Source of the DNA: Parabacteroides sp. PH5-46 | Lineage (GTDB): Bacteria > Bacteroidota > Bacteroidia > Bacteroidales > Tannerellaceae | Direction: 5' to 3' | DNA: 64,000 bases | Assembly (NCBI RefSeq): GCF_029892785.1 | Contig: NZ_JARXXA010000005.1 | Location: forward strand, 186,001 to 250,000 | Part shown: positions 19,420-30,894 of the stretch, piece after piece | Position numbering within the stretch: the first letter of the stretch is position 1 | Layout of the letters: each line of letters begins with the position of its first letter | Position numbers and translations under genes: made by a program | Notes under the pieces: generated by a model | What the model saw: the letters and a program-made list of their open reading frames with translations, nothing else | What the model was told of the DNA's origin: nothing | Database searches by the model: none

Positions 19420-20532
19420 ATGAATAAAGTAATTGAATATATACGAAACAAGATAGGCTTTCAGGCACTTATTCTGTGGACCTTGGTTTTTATACTGGCC
19501 TTTCCGCATAACCTCTGGATAAGTGTGAAGTTATCCTTTGTAGTGGCCGTAGTAACACTTGTTAGTGTTATGACAGTCTACTATTTTAATCAGAAAGTGC
19601 TTATCCCCCGCCTGATGCTGAAAGGCAGAAAAGGTACCTATATCTTCTCCTGCATCATCATGCTTCTTGTGATGGTAAACCTGTCGGCCCATCTTGAAAC
19701 AACTATTTATTATATGATTATAAAAGAGCCTATAGCTGATATAATGAGAGACGGCATACCTTTTTATGAATATAAAGACTTTTTTTCCACCTCTAAATAC
19801 GTTGCGCTTCTGACCATGAGTTTTGCTCTTTCCAGCATCGTAACCTTTGGACAGAAAGCGAAGGAAACCGTCCGGCAGAAAGAGGAACTATTGTCTGAAA
19901 GGAAAACATTGGAAGCCCGGGTGCTGAAATCGCAAATCAATTCGCACTTTGTGTTCAATGCCTTGAACAACATTTATTCGATGACGTACTTTAAGGACGA
20001 GTACACATCCGGCTATGTCTTGAAACTGGCTCAGATGATGCGCTACCTGATGGAGGATTGCGAAACCGAACTGACACCGTTGATCAAGGATATCGAATAT
20101 ATCGAGAACTTTATCGACTTTCAGAAACTGCGCTTTGAATGTGCCAAGGATATCAGTTTCAGCTGTAGAGTAGATGAAAATGCAGCCCTCTCCATCCCGC
20201 CGATGATCTTTCAGCCGCTAGTAGAGAATTGCTTTAAACACACACCTTTAGAGGTGGACAAAAACAGCTATATCCACATCTCGATGGAAGCGGATGCAGA
20301 TAAGGTATATTTTGTTGCTGAAAACAGCCAGCCAATGATCAAACAGACTACTGTAGCAAAAGACCCCGGCATAGGTATCGAGAATGTAAAGAGGCGCCTG
20401 GATATCTATTACGACGACAATTATAAGTTGGATATCTCCAATACGCCTGACTCGTTCAGAGTTCAATTATCTATTACCTTTACAAACCCAAAAGACAGTT
20501 ATGAACGAACTCCTGCATGTTCTTATTGTTGA
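19420..20532 (+). CDS. LytS/YehU-type membrane sensor histidine kinase
   Basis: The 370-residue protein has four predicted membrane helices in the first 145 residues and then a coiled segment leading to the His-kinase motif SQINSHFVFNALNNIYSM, with the phosphoacceptor His176. The C-terminal ATPase part includes PPMIFQPLVENCFKH and GIGIENVKRRLDIYY. This is the short-loop LytS family that phosphorylates LytTR regulators. It overlaps the regulator gene by 32 nt, so the pair is translationally coupled. It is divergent from the RND operon, which is a plausible but unproven target. Confidence 0.93.
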   Translation: MNKVIEYIRNKIGFQALILWTLVFILAFPHNLWISVKLSFVVAVVTLVSVMTVYYFNQKVLIPRLMLKGRKGTYIFSCIIMLLVMVNLSAHLETTIYYMIIKEPIADIMRDGIPFYEYKDFFSTSKYVALLTMSFALSSIVTFGQKAKETVRQKEELLSERKTLEARVLKSQINSHFVFNALNNIYSMTYFKDEYTSGYVLKLAQMMRYLMEDCETELTPLIKDIEYIENFIDFQKLRFECAKDISFSCRVDENAALSIPPMIFQPLVENCFKHTPLEVDKNSYIHISMEADADKVYFVAENSQPMIKQTTVAKDPGIGIENVKRRLDIYYDDNYKLDISNTPDSFRVQLSITFTNPKDSYERTPACSYC

Positions 20533-21232
20533 TGATGAATATCATGCCCGCAAGCTATTGTCGGAGTATGTATCCAAACTTCCGTTCCTGACGCTTACCG
20601 GAATGGCTTCCAATGTGTTTGAAGCCATGACAATACTGCAAAAGGAAAAGATCGATATTCTGTTGCTGGATATTCAGATGCCGGAGATTACCGGTTTGGA
20701 ATTTGCCCGCCGCCTGAAGAATCCGCCAGCCATTATCTTTACAACAGCCTACTCGGAATATGCTGTTGAAAGCTACGAGCTGGATGTAGTGGATTACTTG
20801 CTGAAGCCCATTGCTTTTCCTCGATTTTTGCAAGCGATAAATAAGGTTACCGAAAGGAAAGGAATTCCTGAAACATCCCCTACCCCTGTTGTGAACGTCA
20901 TTCAGCAACCACCGGCTACGCCCGAAGAAGACTGTCTGATTATTAAAAGTGGATACAAAGTGTACCGGATTAATTACGAAGAATTGATATACATTGAAGG
21001 ACAACGGGAATACGTAACCTTCCATACCACCAAACAGCGGATTACGACTCTATTCTCCCTCAAAGAGCTGGAAGAAAGGTTGCCCTCCGATCAGTTTATC
21101 CGGATACACAAATCTTATATTATATCCTTAAAGCATATTGATATGATAGAAAGGAACATCCTTCAGATAGCCGGTAAAAAATTACCCGTAGGAGGGAGTT
21201 ATAAGGATAGCCTGATGAGTTTGTTTAAATAG
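20501..21232 (+). CDS. LytTR-family response regulator
   Basis: This 243-residue protein has a receiver domain with phosphoacceptor Asp57 in LLLDIQMPEITGLE and a C-terminal LytTR DNA-binding domain (LIYIEGQREYVTFHTTKQ and FIRIHKSYIISLKHIDMIE). It is the partner of the kinase whose gene it overlaps. LytTR proteins bind direct repeats upstream of targets, and the divergent RND efflux operon is the nearest candidate. Confidence 0.95.
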   Translation: MNELLHVLIVDDEYHARKLLSEYVSKLPFLTLTGMASNVFEAMTILQKEKIDILLLDIQMPEITGLEFARRLKNPPAIIFTTAYSEYAVESYELDVVDYLLKPIAFPRFLQAINKVTERKGIPETSPTPVVNVIQQPPATPEEDCLIIKSGYKVYRINYEELIYIEGQREYVTFHTTKQRITTLFSLKELEERLPSDQFIRIHKSYIISLKHIDMIERNILQIAGKKLPVGGSYKDSLMSLFK

Positions 21233-21252
21233 CGGAGCCCCCTATTAAAAGT

Positions 21253-21283
21253 TTTGGCTTATGCGTTAAATGCAGTATCTTTG
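21253..21283 (+). promoter_or_regulatory. Bacteroidetes promoter for the aspartate-dehydrogenase-like gene
   Basis: TTTG (21253-21256) and TATCTTTG (21276-21283) are separated by 19 bp, an excellent match to the Bacteroidetes -33/-7 arrangement. The predicted start of transcription is within a few bases of the ATG at 21289, implying a leaderless or nearly leaderless mRNA. Confidence 0.7.
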
Positions 21284-21288
21284 GCTGC

Positions 21289-22077
21289 ATGAAAAAATTA
21301 GTAATTGCCGGATGTGGACGGCTTGCGGAAATTGTTGCAAATGCAGTTCTTAACGACTTATTACCTGAGTATAACTTAGTCGGGGTTTATTCACGTACAG
21401 TTTCAAAAGCAGATAATCTTGCATCCAGGATGCAGCAACATGGCAAGCCCTGTACCTCATGTGCAACACTCGAAGATTTGCTGGCGCTAAAGCCTGACTA
21501 TTTAGTGGAAGCAGCCTCTCCCGCTGCCATGAAAGAACTGGCTTTGCCTACTTTAAAGAATGGCACTTCGATTATTACCCTGTCTATCGGTGCGTTTGCC
21601 GACACGGCCTTTTATAATGAAGTAAAGGAGATGGCGAAGGCTCATGCTACGCGTATATACATTGCATCCGGCGCTACCGGAGGCTTTGATGTGTTGCGGA
21701 CTGCCGCTCTGATGGGAAATGCGTCTGCCAGCTTCTTCAACGAAAAAGGGGTCAATGCATTGAGAAGATCAGCGGTGTATGATCCGGCTTTGGAAACCGA
21801 GAAACGTGTCGTATTTTCAGGAACTGCGCGGGAAGCCATATCCGTATTCCCGACAGGACTCAATGTATCGGTAGCCGCTTCATTGGCTTCGGTTGGCCCC
21901 GAGGCTATGCACGTTACGATGCAATCCACTCCCGGATTTATCGGAGATACCCAACGAGTTGAGATAAAAAACGATCAGGTGCGTGCTGTTGTGGACGTAT
22001 ATAGCACCACACCTGAAATTGCCGGTTGGTCGGTGGTGAGTACACTTATCAATATCGTTTCACCCATCGTATTCTGA
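21289..22077 (+). CDS. Aspartate dehydrogenase family (DUF108-like) NAD(P)-dependent oxidoreductase
   Basis: The 262-residue protein has an N-terminal Rossmann fold (KLVIAGCGRLAEIVANAVL, a GxGxxA-type motif) and the second-half features of L-aspartate dehydrogenases: YIASGATGGFDVLRTAALMG near 124-143 and VFPTGLNVSVAASLASVGPE near 184-203. Family enzymes oxidise L-aspartate to iminoaspartate or run the reverse reaction, feeding NAD synthesis or nitrogen metabolism. The exact substrate is inferred. Its end overlaps the convergent 2-hydroxyacid dehydrogenase gene by 18 nt. Confidence 0.8.
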   Translation: MKKLVIAGCGRLAEIVANAVLNDLLPEYNLVGVYSRTVSKADNLASRMQQHGKPCTSCATLEDLLALKPDYLVEAASPAAMKELALPTLKNGTSIITLSIGAFADTAFYNEVKEMAKAHATRIYIASGATGGFDVLRTAALMGNASASFFNEKGVNALRRSAVYDPALETEKRVVFSGTAREAISVFPTGLNVSVAASLASVGPEAMHVTMQSTPGFIGDTQRVEIKNDQVRAVVDVYSTTPEIAGWSVVSTLINIVSPIVF

Positions 22078-22944
22078 CAGGTTCTTCAGCACCTTTTCGC
22101 TCAGACGATCGAATGCCTGTCGTGTGCGACCCGTAGATGTCTTCATACAGCGTACGTGTGGATGCGTAAGCAGGTGTTCTCCTCCAAGCGCTCCTACCGT
22201 ATCGCAGAAGCAAAGGTTATCACCTTCCAGCCACTTTGCAAATGCAGCTTCGTCCCATGCGGGCGAAAGTCCGGTATTGAAGAGTATTTTCTTGTTTCCT
22301 AAACAGTTAAACTCGTTTTCGTATAGCAATACTGTATTTTTGTTGAGACAACAGCAAACGACTTCACTTTGAGCCAGCAACTCATTAAGTGGTAAGAAGC
22401 GATAACCTTTATCTTTGGCCTCCTTCTTCTCGCTGCGGGCAAAATAAGCAATATCTGCCCCGAAGAACTTTAAAGCATCAGCTATCATTCCGCCTGATTT
22501 TCCAAGCCCTATTATACCGGCTTTCAATCCTGTGATTTCGCGAGGCATCCCATCCCATGGTTCCTGTCCGAATCCATGTAGACAACGCACCAGTTCACTG
22601 ACTACATATTCTACGACACCCTCATCACCATAATCCCTGATGCCCGTTACCGTAATACCCCGTTCGTTTGCATAACGGATATCCACATTCGCACTTTCCG
22701 GGGAATATAGGGAGCAACACATACCTATGTATTTCACATTCGGACACTTCTCTAATGCCGCCCGGTTAATCCGGGAAGTATAGCTTAACAATACGGCATC
22801 AGCATCTCCAATGCGGCGTGCCACCTCCATATCATCCGCAGGTATATCCTGGTACATGACAACCTCCTCAGCGAAAGAATAAAGCGCTTTTTCCGCCGAA
22901 GGAATAAGACTGACAGGCTCTATTGCCACAAGTTTCTGAAACAT
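22060..22944 (-). CDS. D-isomer-specific 2-hydroxyacid dehydrogenase family protein
   Basis: The 294-residue product resembles D-2-hydroxyacid dehydrogenases: an N-terminal catalytic half, the NAD-binding motif AGIIGLGKSGGMIAD near 143-157, and a C-terminal segment with a HPHVRCMKTSTGR stretch that could carry the catalytic His. It is shorter than the usual 310-330 residues, and the LFNTGLSPAWDE region replaces the common NxARG segment, so the active site may be unusual. Function beyond NAD-linked reduction of a 2-keto acid is not assignable. Confidence 0.78.
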   Translation of the reverse strand: MFQKLVAIEPVSLIPSAEKALYSFAEEVVMYQDIPADDMEVARRIGDADAVLLSYTSRINRAALEKCPNVKYIGMCCSLYSPESANVDIRYANERGITVTGIRDYGDEGVVEYVVSELVRCLHGFGQEPWDGMPREITGLKAGIIGLGKSGGMIADALKFFGADIAYFARSEKKEAKDKGYRFLPLNELLAQSEVVCCCLNKNTVLLYENEFNCLGNKKILFNTGLSPAWDEAAFAKWLEGDNLCFCDTVGALGGEHLLTHPHVRCMKTSTGRTRQAFDRLSEKVLKNLSEYDG

Positions 22945-23000
22945 ATATCTTTGATATTTATTAAATCACAAAAGAAAAGTAAGTTCTTCTTCTTTGCTTT

Positions 23001-23306
23001 CTACACGAAAGGTACACTCAATGTCTTTTCGTCTCGTCTGCTATCCCATATTGTCAGAACAACGAGGGTTGTTTTGTTTATTTCGTAAAACAACAGATAA
23101 TCACGAACAATCTTTACCCTGACATTTTCCAACGTTGTTTTTCTACCTGTGTTGGGATATTGAGCCGCCAATTGTACGGAGTCTTTTATTAATTTATTCA
23201 GTTTTATGCTATACGACTTGGAGTGATTTCGTTTTATCCAATAAGCCAGTATATCCTTGCGTTCTTGATTGGCTTTCCGAGTCCAGACTATTCTTCGTTT
23301 AGCCAT
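23001..23306 (-). CDS. RelE/ParE-family toxin
   Basis: A 101-residue basic protein with the ParE/RelE layout: a helical start (RRIVWTRKANQERKDILAYWIKRN, given in part), a central QLAAQYPNTGRKT turn, and the beta-strand core VRVKIVRDYLLFYEINKTTLVVLTIWDSRRDEKTL split at residue 68. Members cleave ribosome-bound mRNA (RelE) or poison gyrase (ParE); the motif of ParE-like proteins fits better. It overlaps the upstream antitoxin gene by 19 nt, the usual coupling. Confidence 0.88.
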   Translation of the reverse strand: MAKRRIVWTRKANQERKDILAYWIKRNHSKSYSIKLNKLIKDSVQLAAQYPNTGRKTTLENVRVKIVRDYLLFYEINKTTLVVLTIWDSRRDEKTLSVPFV

Positions 23307-23524
23307 TGTTCAATTATTTCATCAGCTTGTTGCTCCGGTAAGATATGTCCCGCGCGGTACTCGGCTTTTGCTTCACAAAGCCTTTGCTCCTGTTCAGATG
23401 TAAGCAGATACGCTTCTTTCTCAAGTTCGAAGTCGAGTAATTTGCGAAGTTCCTTTATAATGCCGAGGTCACTCGTATTCACAATGCGGCTTATTAAGTC
23501 TATTTTTAATCCATCTGTACTCAT
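23288..23524 (-). CDS. Antitoxin partner of the RelE/ParE-type toxin
   Basis: The 78-residue acidic protein precedes and overlaps the toxin gene. It is predicted to be mostly helical, with YRAGHILPEQQADEIIEQWL near the C terminus, a segment similar to addiction-module proteins of the Bacteroidetes ParE group. No ribbon-helix-helix motif can be claimed with certainty. The pair sits directly downstream of the ATP synthase operon. Confidence 0.75.
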   Translation of the reverse strand: MSTDGLKIDLISRIVNTSDLGIIKELRKLLDFELEKEAYLLTSEQEQRLCEAKAEYRAGHILPEQQADEIIEQWLNEE

Positions 23525-23652
23525 TGTATCATAGTTTAATTCGATTACAGACCTTTTTAATCAACGTCCAAACAAAGATAACCACAACTAATCGATTTCG
23601 CCCAATCTTCGATAAACAAAATCAGAAATTAACCTAAATTCCTTATCCTCTT

Positions 23653-24513
23653 TTAAGCAAAGGAGCTGCTGTTGATGTCTAACAGGTCGTTAGTAATGTT
23701 GTTCTGCCGCAGCTTATTGAAGCTGGTCTGTAGTTCGGCCAGGATATCGTCGGCATTTTCGCTGGCTATCTGCATAGCAATGGTGCGGGCGGCATGTTCC
23801 GAAGTCTGGTTATCCATCAAGGCTGTATGAAAGTCTGCATGGATACACATTTCCACCAAAGTTTCGGCCAACTCCTTCCGGGAAGGTTCCAGGATATAAT
23901 CATCTGTCTCGTCGTTTATCCTCCTTTCTTCTTCCGGGGTGAAAGTATAAGGTAACAATGTTTTATATGTGATTAGTTGTGTAGAAACTGTTTTGAAATG
24001 ATAATAAAGCATTTCCACCTGCTTAACCTTCCGGCTGCGGAACAACTGCATCAAGTGCCGGGAGAGCGAACGGCTTTCTTCAAAAGACGTTTTTTCCGCC
24101 AGGTGGTCAAAGTTTTCTTCTACCTCAAAGCCCTGATGCAAGACCGCTTCGCGGATTTTCTTCCCTATGGGGAAAAAGAGTAATTCCTGACCCGGATACA
24201 AACTACTAAGGCCAGATAACTCCTTTTCCATCTTTGCATTGAAGGAGCCGCACATCCCTGAGTTGGATGCCATAATAACAACAGCAATCACTCCCCCCTC
24301 CTGCTTCTGAAGGTAAGGTGAAGTTAAGTCGCTATCGGAAGCTACTAATCCGCACAGCATCGAATCCAAGGACTCTTTGTAAGCAACAGCCTTCTCCAGG
24401 ACACTCTGCGAACGATGTAATTGTGCAGACGAGACCATTTGCCGGGCCTGCGTAATCTTACGCGTACTCTGGACCGATGCGATTCGTCTTTTTACTTCTT
24501 TTAATGAAGCCAT
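23653..24513 (-). CDS. atpG: ATP synthase F1 subunit gamma
   Basis: The 286-residue product starts MASLKEVKRRIASVQSTRKITQA and ends with NKLRQNNITNDLLDI, the two long helices that form the gamma shaft inside the alpha3-beta3 ring. It contains the SGMCGSFNAK segment, a variant of the SDRGLCG motif in the central Rossmann-like part. It is the last gene of the ATP synthase operon, 1 nt after atpA. Confidence 0.97.
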   Translation of the reverse strand: MASLKEVKRRIASVQSTRKITQARQMVSSAQLHRSQSVLEKAVAYKESLDSMLCGLVASDSDLTSPYLQKQEGGVIAVVIMASNSGMCGSFNAKMEKELSGLSSLYPGQELLFFPIGKKIREAVLHQGFEVEENFDHLAEKTSFEESRSLSRHLMQLFRSRKVKQVEMLYYHFKTVSTQLITYKTLLPYTFTPEEERRINDETDDYILEPSRKELAETLVEMCIHADFHTALMDNQTSEHAARTIAMQIASENADDILAELQTSFNKLRQNNITNDLLDINSSSFA

Positions 24514-24514
24514 A

Positions 24515-26113
24515 TTATGATGAAATTCTGTCTATATATTGATCACTAACAGACGCTGCCGTCTCTTTAATAAGTGCTTCTATCTTTTCGTTTATTTCGC
24601 CTCTTTCCAAAGGAGCAATGATGGTTTCCTCGTGGGATAGGCGCAACTGCTCCAGGAAGCTCCGCTCAAAATCGCGAATCTTATCCAGCGGAACTTTATT
24701 CAGCAGATTATGTGTGCCGCAATACAGGATAGCAATCTGTTCACCGGTTCTGAGTGGCTGGTATTGAGGCTGAATCAGCAATTCGGTATTCCTCCGTCCT
24801 TTTTCAATTACCTGCAGGGTGATGGCATCCATGTCTCCACCGAAGCGGGCAAAGGATTCCAGTTCGCGGTATTGTGCCTGATCCGTTTTCAGCGAACCGG
24901 CTACTTTTTTCATCGACTTGGTTTGTGCGTTTCCTCCCACACGGGAAACGGAGATACCCACGTTGATGGCCGGGCGATTTCCCTGGTTGAACAGATCCGT
25001 ATCTAAAAATATCTGCCCGTCGGTAATGGAAATCACATTGGTGGGAATATAGGCCGATACGTCGCCAGCCTGTGTTTCAATGATCGGTAATGCAGTCAGC
25101 GAACCACCTCCTTTCACCTTTCCGACAAGGCTTTCCGGCAAATCATTCATTGTACGGGCAATCTCATCTTGATTGATGATCTTCGCCGCCCGCTCCAATA
25201 GCCGGGAATGAAGATAGAATATGTCTCCCGGATACGCTTCACGCCCGGAAGGACGACGCAGGATCAGAGAAATTTCACGGTAAGCTACCGCCTGCTTCGA
25301 CAAATCGTCATACACCACCAGCGCGTGACGTCCCGTATCACGGAAATACTCACCAACGGCTGCCCCGGAAAACGGAGAGAAATATTGCATCGCCGCCGGG
25401 TCTGACGAAGGAGAAGCAATCACCGTTGTATAATCCATCGCCCCTTTTTCTCGCAATACATCGACGAGAGAGGCTACACTGGATGCCTTTTGCCCAATGG
25501 CCACATAGATGCAGTAAACCGGTTTGCCTTCTTCATAGCCTTTCCGCTGATTGAGGATAGTGTCGATCGCAATCGACGTCTTTCCGATCTGGCGGTCACC
25601 AATGATCAGCTCACGCTGTCCGCGCCCTACAGGTATCATGGCATCAATGGCTTTTATGCCTGTCTGTAATGGTTCGTTTACCGGCTGACGGAAGATCACC
25701 CCGGGGGCTTTCCGCTCAAGCGGCATCTGTATCCGGTCTCCAGCGATCGGACCTGCTCCGTCGAGTGGCTCTCCCAAGGGATTGATCACACGACCTATCA
25801 GTCCTTCGCCTACGGGCAAGGAAGCGATCTGTCCGGTTCGTTTCACCATATCACCTTCATTGATTAGTTCGGAAGGTCCCAGCAAAACGGCCCCTACATT
25901 GTCTTCCTCCAGGTTCATGACAACTGCCTTTATACCGTTATCAAACTCCAGTAATTCGCTGGCTTCGGCATTTCGCAGACCATAGATACGCGCCACGCCG
26001 TCGCTTATCTGGATTACTGTCCCTACTTCTTCCAGTGTTTTATCCGGATCATTCTCTTCCAGTATTTTGAAAAGAATCTCAGGTATCTCGCTTACTCTGA
26101 TATTTTGTGCCAT
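24515..26113 (-). CDS. atpA: ATP synthase F1 subunit alpha
   Basis: At 532 residues it is somewhat longer than the usual 500-515. It carries the Walker A segment [13 protein letters not shown], the catalytic arginine region with [22 protein letters not shown] split in the middle, and the N-terminal beta-barrel. It forms the noncatalytic nucleotide-binding sites of F1. It is 8 nt after atpH. Confidence 0.98.
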   Translation of the reverse strand: MAQNIRVSEIPEILFKILEENDPDKTLEEVGTVIQISDGVARIYGLRNAEASELLEFDNGIKAVVMNLEEDNVGAVLLGPSELINEGDMVKRTGQIASLPVGEGLIGRVINPLGEPLDGAGPIAGDRIQMPLERKAPGVIFRQPVNEPLQTGIKAIDAMIPVGRGQRELIIGDRQIGKTSIAIDTILNQRKGYEEGKPVYCIYVAIGQKASSVASLVDVLREKGAMDYTTVIASPSSDPAAMQYFSPFSGAAVGEYFRDTGRHALVVYDDLSKQAVAYREISLILRRPSGREAYPGDIFYLHSRLLERAAKIINQDEIARTMNDLPESLVGKVKGGGSLTALPIIETQAGDVSAYIPTNVISITDGQIFLDTDLFNQGNRPAINVGISVSRVGGNAQTKSMKKVAGSLKTDQAQYRELESFARFGGDMDAITLQVIEKGRRNTELLIQPQYQPLRTGEQIAILYCGTHNLLNKVPLDKIRDFERSFLEQLRLSHEETIIAPLERGEINEKIEALIKETAASVSDQYIDRISS

Positions 26114-26121
26114 TTCTTTCT

Positions 26122-26670
26122 TTAATTATTCGTTGTATCGATTAATCTTTTCTCGATGCGCTTCAGCCGCGACGCCACACTGGCATCCATCCGATAGGTA
26201 TCCCACAAGACCGCGTAACCGCCGATCAGGGCAGGGTTTACCTTCGTATAAAGATTAACCGTTCCGTTTATGTACTTTTCCAGTCTTCTTTTTAGTTTCT
26301 GTTCTGTTTCTTCCTCTAAGGGTATTGCTGTTATGACATGAACATCATGCCAGTTGTTTGCTTCCCGAAACAGTTTTTCATAACTCAGGCAAATCTCCTG
26401 CAGAAATTCTTCCCGCTTCTCCCGGATCAGCAAACGCAAGAAATGCCCCATCTCGTCGCTGAGTTCTTCCGGTGTGCAAGCGTTGATTATCTCCACTTTT
26501 TTAGTGGGTGTCAGCATCAAGTTACTCATCACCCGTCTCAGGGCAGGATATTCCCGATAGACACGACTAACCATGCGCGCTTCGTAATAGACATCCTTGT
26601 CTTTGCCACGCTTTTGCGCATACATCAGAAGCGCTTCTGCATATCTTCGGGAGATCATTCCTATGTCCAT
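26122..26670 (-). CDS. atpH: ATP synthase F1 subunit delta
   Basis: This 182-residue protein belongs to the OSCP/delta family: an N-terminal helical domain ([19 protein letters not shown]) and the C-terminal [22 protein letters not shown] segment, matching the conserved GG-x-D-S region. It connects the peripheral stalk b to the top of F1. Gene order b-delta-alpha-gamma is conserved. Confidence 0.95.
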   Translation of the reverse strand: MDIGMISRRYAEALLMYAQKRGKDKDVYYEARMVSRVYREYPALRRVMSNLMLTPTKKVEIINACTPEELSDEMGHFLRLLIREKREEFLQEICLSYEKLFREANNWHDVHVITAIPLEEETEQKLKRRLEKYINGTVNLYTKVNPALIGGYAVLWDTYRMDASVASRLKRIEKRLIDTTNN

Positions 26671-26690
26671 AACTTACTAATGATTAATGG

Positions 26691-27191
26691 TTAATTATTA
26701 AGTGTAAGTTCCTCGTCCAGTAATCGGTCTATCAAACGGTTCTGCTGTTCGCTTTCTTTCAACTCATTAGCAAGCACCTTTCCCGCAATAGCTACCGAAA
26801 TACCGGCTATTTGATCCTTGATCTCTCCCAGCGCCTTTTTCTTTGTTTCTTCTATTTCTACGGCTGCCCTCTCTTTCTGAAGGCGGACTGTTGCTTCTGC
26901 TGTCTCCTTGGCATCGCTGATGATTCGTTGTTTCATTTCCTGTGCCTCATGCAACAGGGCGTTTCGCTCACTACGTGCCTGTTCGAGGATGGCGTCACCC
27001 TCGGCATTCAGCTTCGCGAGCCGGGCTTCCGCTTCCCGGGCTGCCTGGAGCGAATCGTTGATATATTGATTTCGCTTCTCGACAGCTCGGCTAATAACGG
27101 GAAACCCATATTTTGCCAATATAAAGAAGACAATTCCGAATGAGAGCGTCATCCAGAATAAAAGCCCTATATCCGGAGTTAGTAACGACAT
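26691..27191 (-). CDS. atpF: ATP synthase Fo subunit b
   Basis: The 166-residue protein has a single N-terminal membrane helix (LLFWMTLSFGIVFFILAKYG) followed by a long charged alpha-helix typical of the peripheral stalk. It lies between atpE and atpH with 4-nt and 20-nt gaps. Confidence 0.96.
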   Translation of the reverse strand: MSLLTPDIGLLFWMTLSFGIVFFILAKYGFPVISRAVEKRNQYINDSLQAAREAEARLAKLNAEGDAILEQARSERNALLHEAQEMKQRIISDAKETAEATVRLQKERAAVEIEETKKKALGEIKDQIAGISVAIAGKVLANELKESEQQNRLIDRLLDEELTLNN

Positions 27192-27195
27192 ACGC

Positions 27196-27453
<258 letters not shown>

Positions 27454-27474
27454 TTAATGATTAATTGTAAATTC

Positions 27475-28530
27475 TTAATTCTTTACATGTTTCACCTTTG
27501 CCAGGCCTATGAAAACGGCCGACAAGAGTGTAAATACATACGCCTGTATATAAGCAACAAGCAATTCTACAAAGTTCATAAATATGGTAAACACAACAGA
27601 CAGAGCAGACATCCCTATATTAATGCCTACACCCATAGATACAGTAATAAAGATAACACACACCAGACTGATGATTACCGAATGCCCCGCCATGATATTG
27701 GCAAACAAACGAATCATCAAAGCAAAAGGTTTGGTAATTACTCCGAAGATCTCCAAGAGAGGCATGATGGGTGCCGGTACCTTCAGCCAAGCAGGTACAT
27801 CAGGCCAGAAGACCTCTTTCCAGTACTCCTTGGTGCCACTAAAGTTCACCACAAGGAAGGTACATAGAGCCAGGAATAATGTGATCGTTATGTTCCCTGT
27901 GATGTTGGCTCCTCCGGGAAAGAAAGGGATCAGCCCCATCACATTATTGACAAAGATGAAAAAGAAAACCGTCAGAAGATAAGGCGAATAGCGTCTGTAA
28001 TCTTCTCCGATGCAGGGCTTAATCAGTTCGTCCTGCACGTTTGTTATCAACATTTCCACCGCTCCCCGAAAGCCTTTCGGAGGCTCAAACGTATGCCGTT
28101 TGTACCAACGGGCTACCGGGAGAATCACCAATAGTAATACAATGCAATTGATCCACAGCCCCAATACATTCTTTGTAAAGGATATATCTATTGAAGGACG
28201 TACCTCCTCGCCTGTACTGTTCCGTTCTACTATCTTCCCTTTGTAATCTCCCTCGACGGCAATACGGAAACCGTTATATTCAGCCCCATGACTCAATCGG
28301 GAAGACGAAAAGATATGCCATCCACTATTCTTCCCCCTGACAATCACCGGAAGATGAATACATATCTCCTTTTCCCCCACAGTAGCGATATGCCAATTGT
28401 AAGCATCGCCAATATGTTCGAAAACAATTTCTTTCACACTAAGTTCTTCTTCCGCATGGGCGGATGGAATAAGAAAAACAAGGAAAAAGAGGAAGATATA
28501 CAGACGTATTCTATTATTTTTTACTATCAT
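27475..28530 (-). CDS. atpB: ATP synthase Fo subunit a, with N-terminal extracytoplasmic extension
   Basis: The start at 28530 gives 351 residues with a signal-peptide-like N terminus (FLFFLVFLIPSAHAEE); an ATG at 28617 in frame is less likely. About 110 residues of extracytoplasmic sequence precede the membrane core, as in other Bacteroidetes a subunits, making it much longer than the 271-residue E. coli protein. The conserved arginine helix is PFALMIRLFANIMAGHSV near 260. It overlaps the upstream atpI-like gene by 17 nt. Confidence 0.93.
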   Translation of the reverse strand: MIVKNNRIRLYIFLFFLVFLIPSAHAEEELSVKEIVFEHIGDAYNWHIATVGEKEICIHLPVIVRGKNSGWHIFSSSRLSHGAEYNGFRIAVEGDYKGKIVERNSTGEEVRPSIDISFTKNVLGLWINCIVLLLVILPVARWYKRHTFEPPKGFRGAVEMLITNVQDELIKPCIGEDYRRYSPYLLTVFFFIFVNNVMGLIPFFPGGANITGNITITLFLALCTFLVVNFSGTKEYWKEVFWPDVPAWLKVPAPIMPLLEIFGVITKPFALMIRLFANIMAGHSVIISLVCVIFITVSMGVGINIGMSALSVVFTIFMNFVELLVAYIQAYVFTLLSAVFIGLAKVKHVKN

Positions 28531-28924
28531 ATTTTTTCTCTCTTTTATTATACAGATAGAAAATGTATAATTCAAGACCAGTGTAAAGTAAATAGTTAAA
28601 CATAATCGAGATAGCAAAACTCTTTCGGTCGTCTCCTACGAAATGGATGCACACCAACAGGAATATGATTGTAAACAGGAATTTAATCATGCGACACATC
28701 ATATACACATTTGTCAGTTGGCCGGGATTCCACGAACGGCAACGATCGAGGGCATTATTTAATATCATTCCTGTCAACCAGTAAAAAACAGGGATTACAG
28801 GATACAACTCAAAATAATCAAGTATGGGTATCAGATAGATAAAAACAAGCGCTCCAATAATACCGGTTGCCAGATAGGCAGCAGATAAAAGGCCATATAA
28901 CCTGATATTTAGTTTGTACTTCAT
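28514..28924 (-). CDS. AtpI-like small membrane protein of the ATP synthase operon
   Basis: A 136-residue protein with four predicted hydrophobic segments, located between atpC and atpB, where Bacteroidetes operons carry an AtpI-type or related gene. Such proteins are thought to help assemble the c ring or handle Mg2+; similarity is by position and topology, not by a clear motif. It overlaps atpB by 17 nt. Confidence 0.7.
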   Translation of the reverse strand: MKYKLNIRLYGLLSAAYLATGIIGALVFIYLIPILDYFELYPVIPVFYWLTGMILNNALDRCRSWNPGQLTNVYMMCRMIKFLFTIIFLLVCIHFVGDDRKSFAISIMFNYLLYTGLELYIFYLYNKREKKYDSKK

Positions 28925-28953
28925 TTCTTCGTATGTTATCTCTTCTATTTATG

Positions 28954-29187
28954 TTATCCCAGTATTACCTGGATATTATTTTGCTTTACTTCAGCAACCC
29001 CAGTCTCCACCTCTATTGTTTCCGTTTGCTCTCCGGTCACAATGTAAATAGTTCCTTTCCGCAGGGAGGTTAGGATCGGTGCGTGATTCTGAAGCACAGT
29101 AAATTCTCCAAGCGTCCCCGGAAGTGTTGCACTGCTTACTTCTTTATCACAAATCACTCCCTGTGAGGTTATTATTTTGAACTTCAT
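28954..29187 (-). CDS. atpC: ATP synthase F1 subunit epsilon (short form)
   Basis: The 77-residue protein contains the N-terminal beta-sandwich of epsilon (LPGTLGEFTVLQNHAPIL). It lacks the C-terminal two-helix hairpin, so it is about 55 residues shorter than E. coli epsilon and probably cannot use that hairpin to inhibit ATP hydrolysis. It follows atpD by 7 nt. Confidence 0.94.
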   Translation of the reverse strand: MKFKIITSQGVICDKEVSSATLPGTLGEFTVLQNHAPILTSLRKGTIYIVTGEQTETIEVETGVAEVKQNNIQVILG

Positions 29188-29194
29188 CTCCCTT

Positions 29195-30739
<1,545 letters not shown>

Positions 30740-30811
30740 CTATTAAAATTCTAAAACTTGCCAAAGGTGGGCAAAAACAAAGAGTTTACTTGGTCAATAT
30801 CAAACCTAAAC

Positions 30812-30835
30812 TGGTTAAATTATCAATTTTAACCA
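30812..30835. promoter_or_regulatory. 8-bp inverted repeat upstream of atpD
   Basis: TGGTTAAA (30812-30819) and TTTAACCA (30828-30835) flank an 8-nt spacer, about 80-120 nt upstream of atpD. It may be an operator. A minus-strand TAGGTTTG (30801-30808) nearby fits the -7 consensus, so it may overlap the atpD promoter. Confidence 0.4.
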
Positions 30836-30894
30836 TTTTTGCCCTAAAGAATCTTTCGTATTAACAATTTCACGTTAAAAATAGTTTTATTAAA

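Noticed and set aside
23001-23524. Toxin-antitoxin pair as part of a mobile element
   Set aside because: No integrase, transposase, att-like repeat or composition change was seen around it.
28531-28617. Longer N terminus for the ATP synthase a subunit
   Set aside because: The ATG at 28530 begins a proper signal peptide; the upstream part overlaps the atpI-like gene by about 100 nt without any signal.
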